A stretch of 64,000 nt of DNA, taken from NCBI RefSeq assembly GCF_011039085.1, contig NZ_JAAKEI010000001.1, forward strand, positions 1 through 64,000. The letters are read 5' to 3'. The position numbers and the translations under genes were made by a program. The stretch is from Desulfovibrio sp. ZJ369. Lineage in GTDB: Bacteria > Desulfobacterota > Desulfovibrionia > Desulfovibrionales > Desulfovibrionaceae. Position 1 is the stretch's first letter; each line of letters opens with the position of its first letter. The notes below the pieces were generated by a model. The model made no database searches, was not told where the DNA came from, and saw only the letters and a list, made by a program, of their open reading frames with translations. Positions 18,603 through 25,948 of the stretch are shown here, one piece after another.

Positions 18603-21098
18603 CTAGAGAGATCCATGCTCGGTACGAGCGATCAGGTCATTTTGCAGATCCGGCGAAAGATCCACAAAATAGGCGCTGTACCCGGCAATACGCACAATCA
18701 GGTTGCGGTATTTCTGCGGATCTTTCTGAGCTGCGAGCAAGGTTTCACGGTTGATCACGTTGAACTGCACATGCCAGAGCTTGAGATCGCAGAACGTACG
18801 GATAAAGGAAACCAGCTTTTCCGTGCCCTGCTCCCCTTCCAGGCATTTGGGCGTAAACTTGATGTTCAACATGCGCGCCGCACGGTCGCGCATGCCCATA
18901 TTCTTGGTATTGTAGTTGGAGAGCAGCACAGCCGTGGGGCCGTTGACGTCCGCGCCGTGCGAGGCGGAAGAGCCATCGGAAAGCGAAAACCACTCGGCGC
19001 GGCCGTTGGGCGTGGCGGAAACCACCTTGCCGAAAGGCACATGCGAGGTAAAGGGCACATAGCGCACGTCATTGTGCATGCCCAGATCCTTCATGGCGTA
19101 TTTGCCGCCGTATTCCACGGAGATTTTGTCAATTTCGCGGCCGATGGCGTCGGCATACTCGTCGTTGTTGCCGTAGCACGGCGCCGAGCGCAACAGAGCG
19201 CGTACATCCTCATACCCTTCAAAGTTGGCGTCAAGGGCCTCGATCAACTGCGCCATGCTCAGTTTCTTTTCTTCAAATACCAGTTTTTTGACCGCGGCCA
19301 GTGAATCCACCACCGTGCCCAGGCCCATATATTCAAAGTAGCCCAGGTTGATGCCCTCGGGGATCTGCTCCTGATGCAGATCCATGCAGTGCTTCATGCA
19401 GAGATCATGCATGGCCGAGCCCATGGGCTGAGCAAAATGCTTGGCGCGCAGCTTGTTGATGATGTACTGCTGGGTGAAGGCTGTTTTCAAAAACAGCACA
19501 TGCTGCTGCACATAGGCGTTCCAGAACTCTTCCCAGGTTTTGAAGGTGCAAGGGTCGCCGGTTTCCACGCCCAGCACGCGGTCGCCATACTTTTTCATGC
19601 GGCCGTTGCGCAAGACCATTTCCACAGCCGCCGCAAAGTTGATGTAGGCGCCGCCCGATGTATAGGTGTCGCGATTGGGCATGCGCGCCTCGGTGCAGCC
19701 GGACACCGCATAGTCCAGGGCTTCCTCGAACGTGGCGCCCTTGGAGACATAGAGCGGTATCACTTCCTCATCGTTGATCAGTTTGGGGAAACCGGAGCCG
19801 TCCTTGATGGTCTCGGCCACATCCCACAGATAACGCTCGGGCGCGCGGGCATGGATGCGCGCGGCCAGATCCGGATAGTGCAGGGGGAATTCGCGCTTGG
19901 ACTTGAGAATCAGATAGGTCAGCTCATTGGACGCGTCGCGCCCGTCCGGGGTCTGGCCGCCCACGGTCACGGCTTCCCAATGGGCGTAGCCCTCATTGAA
20001 GGCCCCGCCGGTGGGGGAAATGTACATGTCGATGAATTCGGCCATGCCGACCCACATGCATTCCAGAAGCTCAATGGCCTGCTGGTCCGTGATTTTGCCT
20101 GCGGCGCGATCCTGTTGATAGTAAGGATAGAAATACTGGTCCATGCGGCCGTTGGAGATGGTGGTGCCGGTCTTCTGCTCCAGGCGGGAGAACATCTGGG
20201 TGAACCACTGGCTCTGGCAGGCTTCGTAAAAATCCCTGGCCGGTTCGCCGGGCACGCGTTCGGCATTCTCGGCCATGCGCAGCAATTCAGCCTTGCGTTG
20301 CGGGTTCTTTTCCGTGGCGGCCATCTCGCGGGCCAGGACAGCGTGACGCTTGGCCCAGAGCACAATGGCTTCGCAGACGATCACCACGGCTTCCAGGAAG
20401 GGCTTTTTCTCGCAAGTGTCTTTGGCGCTCAGGGGATCAAGAGCGGCCAGCTTTTCCTGAGCCTCTTTTTTTATGCCGTTAAAACCGCGTTTGAGGATCT
20501 TGGCGTAATCATGCACCCACTGGATGGAAGAGCGAAAGGATGAAGTCTCGTTAACGATGAAGCGGGAAACAAGCCCCTGGGGATCGTCATAGGTCAGCTT
20601 GTGCACTTCCGGCGGCAGGGCCGCGTTGAGCGCTTCGTGATAGGTCTTGCCTTTCCAGTACGGAGCTATTTCCTCAATGACGCGTTTGGCGTCTTCCGGC
20701 GTGATGGTGGCCGGCGAGGTCTGGCGGGTGGGCAGATCCCGCACCGCGATATCCAGAAAATCACCGTCGAGCTCAGGATACAAAATGCCATAACGGCCGT
20801 CGCAACCCGCGCGCCCCAGCAAAAGCTGGTCTTCCTGCACATACACGGTGATGTTTTTTGCGATGTGCATCAAGGCCTTCGCCCAGCGCAACACCAGGGG
20901 CTGCCCCTGGGTTTCTTTCATGGATTGGGTGAAGTACAGGGCCCGCTCAATATCAATGCGCGGCTTCTGGCCGTCAAAGCGTTCCAGCAGGCGAAAAACG
21001 CGCGCATGCGTTTTCCGAAACCTGTCTTCCTTGCCTTCAATTCTGTCATACAGGCGCTGTTCCTGGGGGGACCGACATTCGCACGTTGTCATGGTCAT
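18603..21098 (-). CDS. islA: Isethionate sulfite-lyase (glycyl radical enzyme)
   Basis: 831 residues. Cleaves isethionate (2-hydroxyethanesulfonate) by C-S bond lysis to acetaldehyde and sulfite; the sulfite is then reduced to sulfide. Start at 21098 chosen for GAGGAG at the right spacing. Residues known to define IslA are in place at the published positions: Arg189 and Gln193 in SSFRSSIQW, Cys468 and Glu470 in VSGCTEARM, and an Arg/Phe pair in [15 protein letters not shown]. The radical glycine is Gly806 in [11 protein letters not shown], choline lyase and diol dehydratase lack this Arg/Gln pair. The Thr between Cys468 and Glu470 is unusual to my knowledge. It heads the operon with islB and the regulator. 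Confidence 0.94.
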   Translation of the reverse strand: MTMTTCECRSPQEQRLYDRIEGKEDRFRKTHARVFRLLERFDGQKPRIDIERALYFTQSMKETQGQPLVLRWAKALMHIAKNITVYVQEDQLLLGRAGCDGRYGILYPELDGDFLDIAVRDLPTRQTSPATITPEDAKRVIEEIAPYWKGKTYHEALNAALPPEVHKLTYDDPQGLVSRFIVNETSSFRSSIQWVHDYAKILKRGFNGIKKEAQEKLAALDPLSAKDTCEKKPFLEAVVIVCEAIVLWAKRHAVLAREMAATEKNPQRKAELLRMAENAERVPGEPARDFYEACQSQWFTQMFSRLEQKTGTTISNGRMDQYFYPYYQQDRAAGKITDQQAIELLECMWVGMAEFIDMYISPTGGAFNEGYAHWEAVTVGGQTPDGRDASNELTYLILKSKREFPLHYPDLAARIHARAPERYLWDVAETIKDGSGFPKLINDEEVIPLYVSKGATFEEALDYAVSGCTEARMPNRDTYTSGGAYINFAAAVEMVLRNGRMKKYGDRVLGVETGDPCTFKTWEEFWNAYVQQHVLFLKTAFTQQYIINKLRAKHFAQPMGSAMHDLCMKHCMDLHQEQIPEGINLGYFEYMGLGTVVDSLAAVKKLVFEEKKLSMAQLIEALDANFEGYEDVRALLRSAPCYGNNDEYADAIGREIDKISVEYGGKYAMKDLGMHNDVRYVPFTSHVPFGKVVSATPNGRAEWFSLSDGSSASHGADVNGPTAVLLSNYNTKNMGMRDRAARMLNIKFTPKCLEGEQGTEKLVSFIRTFCDLKLWHVQFNVINRETLLAAQKDPQKYRNLIVRIAGYSAYFVDLSPDLQNDLIARTEHGSL

Positions 21099-21169
21099 GG
21101 GCTTGGACTCCTCGCGCTGGAAAAGTTTATCCATCTTGCCTTGCGGCATTTCCTCACTTGCCTGCCCTG

Positions 21170-21185
21170 TGCATGGGCCATGCCA
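21170..21185 (-). promoter_or_regulatory. Sigma-54 (-24/-12) promoter for islA
   Basis: On the minus strand TGGCATG-GCCC-ATGCA matches the consensus TGGCACG-N4-TTGCA with the essential GG and GC exactly 12 bases apart and two other mismatches. The predicted transcript start is near 21159, giving a leader of about 60 bases before the islA ATG. A sigma-54 activator gene in the same operon and three dyads 250-450 bases upstream support the call. Confidence 0.65.
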
Positions 21186-21225
21186 GAACGTGCCTGCCTG
21201 TGATTTTAAAGCGTGGTAACGTGAC

Positions 21226-21344
21226 AATGCTCTCACGCCGCACACGCTGCGGCGCGCCGCAACACGGCGTAGATTCTACCGAAAATTGCGTTTTTCGGCA
21301 GAACGGAACATTGAGAGGCACTGCGTTTCAAAGGTAATCTGCCC
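21226..21344. mobile_element. Degenerate GAGC-type element
   Basis: About 120 bp that align over most of their length with the nested copy at 4590-4726: CAATGCTCT, CGCCGCAACACGGCGTA, a weakened central stem ACCGAAAA with TTTTTCGG, and a terminal CAAAGGTAATCTGC. No intact TA flanks. It lies between the sigma-54 promoter and its upstream dyads. Confidence 0.6.
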
Positions 21345-21405
21345 CGGTGAAAAATATCCTGCTGACGGCGCTCCCATGTGTCCTTTGTAGGTTATGCGGC
21401 GCATA

Positions 21406-21615
21406 GTCGCAAATTTGCATCTTCGACGACGTGTTTCGCAGGCTTCAGCGCAAAAACAGGCGCAAAATTGCGACCACCAGGCAAAAACCCTCCAGGCGCA
21501 GCCTCCTGGGATGATGCAGGCTGCCTTCATCCGCCCGGCGCACCTGGTTTCTTTTTTCACAAGCATTCCCGCCAAGCACAAAAAGAATTATTCCCAGTTG
21601 GTGCAATTTTGCGAC
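21406..21615. promoter_or_regulatory. Three GTCGCAA-WW-TTGC dyads, candidate activator sites for islA
   Basis: Site 1 (21406-21420, plus strand) is GTCGCAA-AT-TTGCAT. Site 2 (21459-21475, minus strand) is GTCGCAA-TT-TTGCGC. Site 3 (21601-21615, minus strand) is GTCGCAA-AA-TTGCAC. All share the palindromic core GCAA-WW-TTGC and a GTC extension on one side. They lie about 250, 310 and 450 bases upstream of the predicted islA transcript start, the usual range for enhancer-like sites of sigma-54 activators. The link to the regulator gene is inferred. Confidence 0.6.
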
Positions 21616-21869
21616 TAGCGTTTCCTGTCTTCGCGTGTGCCGCACTTCATATTCCTAATAATACATTGAAATAATACAAGTATTTTTACCATAGCCTACG
21701 AGATTTTTCCTGGCGGCATGGCATGCATCTTGAAAAAAGAAAAATATCACACGAATAGTGCAATGCTGCGATGTCGAGCAAGGCACAGTGCGCGGCAAGG
21801 AGAAGCAACTTTTACGCAAAGAGTCTGCCTGTAAAGCGCTCGACCGGAAAATACGGCGAACCTTGCCGA
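21616..21869. other. AT-rich intergenic stretch
   Basis: No gene seen. The part around 21640-21700 is the most AT-rich of the neighbourhood and may host promoter or nucleoid-protein sites for either divergent gene. A partial sigma-54-like match (TGGCATG-CATC-TTGAA) on the plus strand near 21717 lacks the conserved C of the -12 box. Confidence 0.35.
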
Positions 21870-22014
21870 GAGCGTTTTGCTAATGAAATTAGCTAAACGC
21901 TCTGGCGGCCGCGGGAGCGGACGCCCGCGCCGAATGAGCGTCCAGACCGCGTTCTGGACGCGAAATGATGGCAGCGAAGTGATTGAAAATGAATATTTTC
22001 AATCAAAAATTGCC
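21870..22014. mobile_element. GAGC-type miniature element, full length
   Basis: 145 bp: left hairpin GAGCGTTTTGCTAAT with ATTAGCTAAACGCTC, central stem GCGTCCAGA with TCTGGACGC, marker GAAATGATGGCAGCG, and right hairpin GATTGAAAAT with ATTTTCAATC. The right flank is TA and the left is GA. The central stem sequence differs completely from copies 1 and 2 yet pairs perfectly. Confidence 0.85.
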
Positions 22015-22045
22015 TAGGGTCAGCCGAGCGAAAAAACATACTGTG

Positions 22046-22078
22046 CCAGGGCTGCCGCATACGATGCGGCAGCCCTGG
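22046..22078. repeat. CAGGGCTG-type hairpin, copy A
   Basis: A perfect 15-bp stem, CCAGGGCTGCCGCAT with its complement, around the loop ACG. Closely similar hairpins occur after the amidohydrolase gene and after prmA. No T-run. Confidence 0.6.
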
Positions 22079-22157
22079 CGGCGATGCGCCAGCATCGCCC
22101 GACACCGCAGGCTTCGTGGGAGCGCAGTACGGCCCCGCCGCCGAAGCGGCTCTCCCA

Positions 22158-22201
22158 GCGTTTATGGTAACATAGCAAAATTATTGCGTTTACTATTTAG
22201 A
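22158..22201. repeat. 44-base repeat, copy 1
   Basis: Begins GCGTTTATGGTAACATAGC and continues AAAATTATTGCGTTTACT. A second copy with few changes lies at 44361-44402 after rho. AT-rich; it could contain a promoter or protein-binding site. Confidence 0.55.
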
Positions 22202-22286
22202 TGTGTCTGCCCTGCATACTATGCAAGTTTCGGAACCGGCCTGCCGAAGCGGGCGGAATACTCAAGGCCAGCCAGGAGAATGTCGC

Positions 22287-23120
22287 ATGAAGATCATTGA
22301 TTTCCGTTTCCGACCCAACACGCCGGAGATTGTCAACGGCATTAAAAACAGCGCCATGTTCAAGGCAGCCTGCAAGGCTATCGGCTTTGAGCAACGCAAA
22401 GCGCAAACCCTGCCGGAGATTGTGGCAGATCTGGATCGCCTCGGCGTGGAACTGGCCGTGATCACCGGCCGGGACTGCGAGACGACCTATGCCTCTCCGG
22501 CCAACAACGCCTCTGTGCTGGAATTCTGCCGGGCCTATCCCGAAAAATTTGTGGGGTTCTGGGGCATTGATCCGCACAAAAAAATGGCGGCGGTGCGTGA
22601 AATTGAGCGTGCTGTCACAGAGTACGGCATGAAAGGCATGGCCGTTGATCCCTATCTGGCGCATATCCCGGCTTCCGAGGCGCGGTTTTATCCGCTCTAC
22701 GCCAAGTGCTGCGAACTGGACGTGCCTGTGTTCATTACGATGGCTCCGCCGCCGCAAGTCCCGGGCGCAATCCTGGAATATGCCCATCCGCAGGATGTGG
22801 ACAAGGTGGCGCGCGACTTTCCGGAGCTGACCCTGATTATGAGCCACGGCGGCTATCCCTTCGTCAATGAAGCCATCTATACCTGCCTGCGCAATGCCAA
22901 CGTGTACATGGACATCTCCGAATATGAACGCGCGCCCATGATCGACGTCTATGTGCGGGCCATGAACAGCAGCATCGGCGACAAGGTGCTTTTTGCCAGC
23001 GCGCATCCTTTCATTGAGCTGGCTGACGCGCTTGAGGCCTATGCGGATTTTGAACTCGGCCCGGATGTCCGCAATAAAATCATGTACGAAAACGCGCGGC
23101 GCGTCTTGCGCCTGGCCTGA
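22287..23120 (+). CDS. Amidohydrolase-fold (PF04909-type) protein lacking metal ligands
   Basis: 277 residues, start at 22287 with AGGAGA upstream. The amidohydrolase-2 TIM-barrel pattern is clear: KFVGFWGIDPHKK, GMKGMAVDPYLAHIPA, YPLYAKCCELDVPVFITM, TLIMSHGGYPFVNEA, and a final NARRVLRL. The usual N-terminal metal motif (H-x-H or E-x-H) is replaced by DFRFRP, and the late G-S-D is replaced by ASAHPF. The middle His residues are kept. Either it works without metal, or it uses another ligand set, or it is a non-catalytic relative. It is divergent from islA and 1.2 kb away, so a shared regulation is possible but unproved. Confidence 0.75.
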   Translation: MKIIDFRFRPNTPEIVNGIKNSAMFKAACKAIGFEQRKAQTLPEIVADLDRLGVELAVITGRDCETTYASPANNASVLEFCRAYPEKFVGFWGIDPHKKMAAVREIERAVTEYGMKGMAVDPYLAHIPASEARFYPLYAKCCELDVPVFITMAPPPQVPGAILEYAHPQDVDKVARDFPELTLIMSHGGYPFVNEAIYTCLRNANVYMDISEYERAPMIDVYVRAMNSSIGDKVLFASAHPFIELADALEAYADFELGPDVRNKIMYENARRVLRLA

Positions 23121-23125
23121 AAGGA

Positions 23126-23156
23126 CAGGGCTGACGCAGAAGATGCGTCAGCCCTG
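23126..23156 (+). terminator. CAGGGCTG-type hairpin after the amidohydrolase gene, copy B
   Basis: 13-bp perfect stem CAGGGCTGACGCA with its complement, loop of five, six bases beyond the stop codon. The following bases are CCTGAAAAG, with no T-run, so termination is plausible but not certain. Belongs to the same repeated hairpin type as 22046-22078 and 45095-45129. Confidence 0.5.
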
Positions 23157-23198
23157 CCTGAAAAGAGAAGCCGCAGTCAGCGCGTGGAGAGCCTTCCA

Positions 23199-23270
23199 GA
23201 GCAATTTCACTTGAAATTGTTCCAGGGGCTGTCGCCAGAGCGTGTAGCTATTTCCATTAGCAAAACGCTC
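23199..23270. mobile_element. GAGC-type element relic
   Basis: Contains the terminal hairpin GAGCAATTTCACTTGAAATTG and, 30 bases on, an opposite terminus reading ATTAGCAAAACGCTC followed by TA. The central region is mostly lost. The bases from 23271 to 23524 hold no gene; they begin with an AGCAAGAACCAATGCAGAG repeat also seen near 18580 and 42020. Confidence 0.65.
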
Positions 23271-23524
23271 TAAAGCAAGAACCAATGCAGAGCCAGCCCC
23301 TGGCGACACGCAGCCAGGGCCCGACAGCTCCCGCGTGGCCGCGTGAGCGAGCGCAGCCTGAAACTGAATCCCGGCAGTCCGGCAGGTCGGTGCGGCATGA
23401 TCAAGAAGCGCAACGCCTGCCAAGCAGACGCTGCGCCGGGAAAAGCCCAACCAGACGCCCAAAGCGCCCCCGGTGCGAGCATGCTGCCGCGCTGGGGGCG
23501 CGCTTTTCAAGGCAGGAGTAAAAA

Positions 23525-24229
23525 CTATTCTTTTGGAGACGGTATGTCTTGCACATCCGCAATTTTCACGCCGAATTCAGCCACACCCTCAGGCGGCGCA
23601 TAAAAGAGCACCATAAAGGGCACTTCGCCGCCGTGCGGCACATTGGTATTGTTGGAAAGAATTTCCACCTTGTTATTCAGGAAGGATTCCATCTCCTTCT
23701 CACTCAGCACCTGCAACTGAAAAAGCGAAAGCTGGGTGCCGGCCAATTGCTTTTTGACGGCCAGAGGTTTTTTGTCCTTGTCATAGATGGCGGCCTCCAC
23801 GGCAATCAGCTCCTTGGGCTGCGGGAACTCGTTGACCACCTGCCCTTCAATCACAAAGACCTTGCCCACCTTCTCATTGTCCACATAATACTGGCGCACG
23901 TTGCGCATGGTGAGCAATTCCACCTTCTTGGCAAGCTCCTGCTCGGTAAGCGGGCTGGCCGCTTCCCTGGCGGCAAAATACCAGTACGCGCCGCCGCCGA
24001 TGCAGAGCAGCAACAGGGCCGCGAGCCAGAGTCTGGGACGGCCGGAACGCTGTTTTTTCCGGGCGGGCGGCATTTCGTCGCTTCCCGGAAGTTCGTCGCC
24101 GGATACGCGGGGTTCCGGCTGAAAAGGAAAGACAGTCTTGCAGACAGAGCAACGCAGTTTGGCGCCCGCTTTTGCAAGACCGTCGGGCAGGTTGAACCTG
24201 CTTGAACACTGAGGACATTTTACTTCCAT
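23525..24229 (-). CDS. Zinc-ribbon membrane protein of the DUF3426 family
   Basis: 234 residues. It starts MEVKCPQCSSRF with a four-cysteine MJ0042-type zinc ribbon (CPQC and CSVC), then an acidic and basic linker (ARKKQRSGRPR), one membrane segment (LWLAALLLLCIGGGAYWYF), and an extracytoplasmic DUF3426 beta-sandwich with VFVIEGQVVNEFPQPKELIAV. The start at 24229 has GGAG upstream. Its function is unknown; related proteins are widespread in deltaproteobacteria and often described as MJ0042 zinc-finger proteins. It is the last gene of the tlpA-like/GNAT/hpt run. Confidence 0.85.
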   Translation of the reverse strand: MEVKCPQCSSRFNLPDGLAKAGAKLRCSVCKTVFPFQPEPRVSGDELPGSDEMPPARKKQRSGRPRLWLAALLLLCIGGGAYWYFAAREAASPLTEQELAKKVELLTMRNVRQYYVDNEKVGKVFVIEGQVVNEFPQPKELIAVEAAIYDKDKKPLAVKKQLAGTQLSLFQLQVLSEKEMESFLNNKVEILSNNTNVPHGGEVPFMVLFYAPPEGVAEFGVKIADVQDIPSPKE

Positions 24230-24271
24230 GCCGCAACTCCACAAACAACAACCGGCCTCAGGCCGGAATGG

Positions 24272-24814
24272 CTATTCCGGTATAATTTCGCAGATCCCTG
24301 GCAAGCCGCGATAGCGCTCAGCGTAGTCCATGCCGTACCCCACGATAAAGCCCCTGCTCAGCTTGAACCCCGCAAAATCCACTTTTACCTCGGCCTCCCG
24401 ACGCTCATGCTTGTCCACCAGAGCGGCCAGCCGCAGGCTGCGCGGCTTGCGGGCGGCAAACTGATCCAGAAGAAAACGCATGCTGTGCCCGCTGTCCACC
24501 ACATCTTCCACAATGAGGACATGCTTGTCGCGGATGTCGACTTCCACATCCTTGCTGAAAATCACATGTCCCGAACCGGATGCGTTTTTGCCGTAACTGG
24601 AGAGCCGGATGAAATCCAACTCCAGATTATCATTACGCAAAAACCGTACCAGGTCGCTGAAGAAAAGAAAACCGCCTTTCAGCACGCAGACCGCGACCAG
24701 GGGTTCCCGGCCGTAAAGCCCGTTGATTTCCCTGGCCAGCGCGCGCACGCGGCTTGCAATCTGCTCCGCGCTGAATACCGGCTTGAGTTCCTTGACCGTG
24801 ATGGCGTCAGACAT
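24272..24814 (-). CDS. hpt: Hypoxanthine phosphoribosyltransferase
   Basis: 180 residues. Converts hypoxanthine (and guanine) with PRPP to IMP (GMP) in purine salvage. The PRPP-binding motif VLIVEDVVDSGHSM (about 98-111), the loop residues LKGGFLFFSDLVR near 45, and DYAERYRGLPGIC at the C-terminus are all as expected. It lies between the GNAT gene and the zinc-ribbon gene in the same direction. Confidence 0.94.
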   Translation of the reverse strand: MSDAITVKELKPVFSAEQIASRVRALAREINGLYGREPLVAVCVLKGGFLFFSDLVRFLRNDNLELDFIRLSSYGKNASGSGHVIFSKDVEVDIRDKHVLIVEDVVDSGHSMRFLLDQFAARKPRSLRLAALVDKHERREAEVKVDFAGFKLSRGFIVGYGMDYAERYRGLPGICEIIPE

Positions 24815-24866
24815 GTTCCCCTCGGCTTTTCAAGATGCAGCGGATCGGATGGACCACATGCCGCGC

Positions 24867-25352
24867 TCATGCTGTGCGGGCCTCTCCCAGATGCAGGAAA
24901 ACGGCGGTTTCGTCGCAGTCCGGATATTTGGGGCAATGCACGCAGTCGGCCCAGATTTTTTGCGGCAGAATGCTTTTCTCGACCACCTCAAAACCTGAAC
25001 GGGTAAAAAAGCCTTCCTGATAGGTCAGGGCAAAAATTTTTTGCAGATGCAGCTCCCGGCACTCGCCGAGACAGGCCTGAACGAGACTGCGGCCAATCCC
25101 CCGGCGGCGCATATCATCGCGCACCACAAGGGAGCAGATTTCGCCCAGGTCTTCCCAGACCGGCGCAAGGGCGCAGCAGCCCGCCAGCTCGCCGCCCGGC
25201 ATCTCGGCCACAAAAAAGTTGCGGATATGGCCGTAAAGATAAATCAAGGCGCGCGGCAGCAGCAATCCCTTTTGCGCACAGTGCAGCAAAAGGCCGTGCA
25301 TGGCTTTGACGTCGTCCAGATGCGCCTTGCGGATCACATACTCCACGGTCAT
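24867..25352 (-). CDS. GNAT N-acetyltransferase, ArgA-like
   Basis: 161 residues with a single GNAT fold: motif A SLVVRDDMRRRGIGRSLV with the acetyl-CoA loop, and YQEGFFTRSGFEVVE. The C-terminal CVHCPKYPDCDETAV is typical of the short, stand-alone N-acetylglutamate synthase-like acetyltransferases of deltaproteobacteria, which lack the kinase-like domain of classical ArgA. Arginine biosynthesis is therefore the most likely role, but the substrate is inferred from resemblance only. Its start overlaps the stop of the TlpA-like gene by one base. Confidence 0.78.
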   Translation of the reverse strand: MTVEYVIRKAHLDDVKAMHGLLLHCAQKGLLLPRALIYLYGHIRNFFVAEMPGGELAGCCALAPVWEDLGEICSLVVRDDMRRRGIGRSLVQACLGECRELHLQKIFALTYQEGFFTRSGFEVVEKSILPQKIWADCVHCPKYPDCDETAVFLHLGEARTA

Positions 25353-25813
25353 TATTTCTGGCTCAAGAGTTTGTCGATGACCATCTTCAACATGCTTTCG
25401 TCAGCCATGCCCGGCTCGGAAAGAACCAACTGGCCGTCTTTGCTGTAAAAAGCGTTATGCGGAATGCTGCTTACCCGGTAGGCCAGCGTTATATCGCGAT
25501 CGGCCAGATACACGGGATACTCCATACCCATTTTTTTGACAAAAGGCGCCACGGGCCCTGCATCTTCATCCACTGCCAGGCTGATGATCAGCACGCCCTT
25601 GTCGGCGTATTCCTTGCTGGTCCTGATCAACTCCGGGATTTCCACGCGGCAGGGAGGGCACCAGGTGGCAAAGAAATTGAGCAGCACCACTTTGCCCCTG
25701 TTGCTGGCCAAAAGCTCGGTCAGCCCGGCCAGATTCAGACGAGGCAAAGACCCGGCCAGGGCGGCGCAGGGCAGAAGCAGGCACACCAGCAAGGGCAAAA
25801 GTATTTTTTTCAT
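25352..25813 (-). CDS. TlpA-like thiol-disulfide oxidoreductase
   Basis: 153 residues. Signal peptide MKKILLPLLVCLLLPCAALA, then a thioredoxin fold with the active site FFATWCPPCRVEIPE (WCPPC, as in TlpA and ResA) and the cis-Pro loop SSIPHNAF. Such proteins reduce disulfides in the periplasm, for example during cytochrome c maturation. The cysteine near the end of the leader might make it a lipoprotein, but no good lipobox is seen. Confidence 0.87.
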   Translation of the reverse strand: MKKILLPLLVCLLLPCAALAGSLPRLNLAGLTELLASNRGKVVLLNFFATWCPPCRVEIPELIRTSKEYADKGVLIISLAVDEDAGPVAPFVKKMGMEYPVYLADRDITLAYRVSSIPHNAFYSKDGQLVLSEPGMADESMLKMVIDKLLSQK

Positions 25814-25948
25814 GGCACGATCCGAAGAAAAGTTAAGGGAAAGGGCAGGTCTGAAATAAACATTGTTATCGCGAAAACAAACAGCAGGCCCGCCGCGGAG
25901 CCGTTCCCGACAGCAGTAGAGAGCCCCCGGCGCGCAGCCCCACGCCGT

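Noticed and set aside
18603-21098. Pyruvate formate-lyase, choline lyase or diol dehydratase identity for the glycyl radical enzyme
   Set aside because: PFL has paired active-site cysteines and the others have different pocket residues. The Arg189/Gln193 pair at exact positions, with Cys468/Glu470, fits isethionate lyase.
21714-21730. Sigma-54 promoter for the amidohydrolase gene
   Set aside because: The match TGGCATG-CATC-TTGAA lacks the conserved C of the -12 GC and is more than 550 bases from the start codon.
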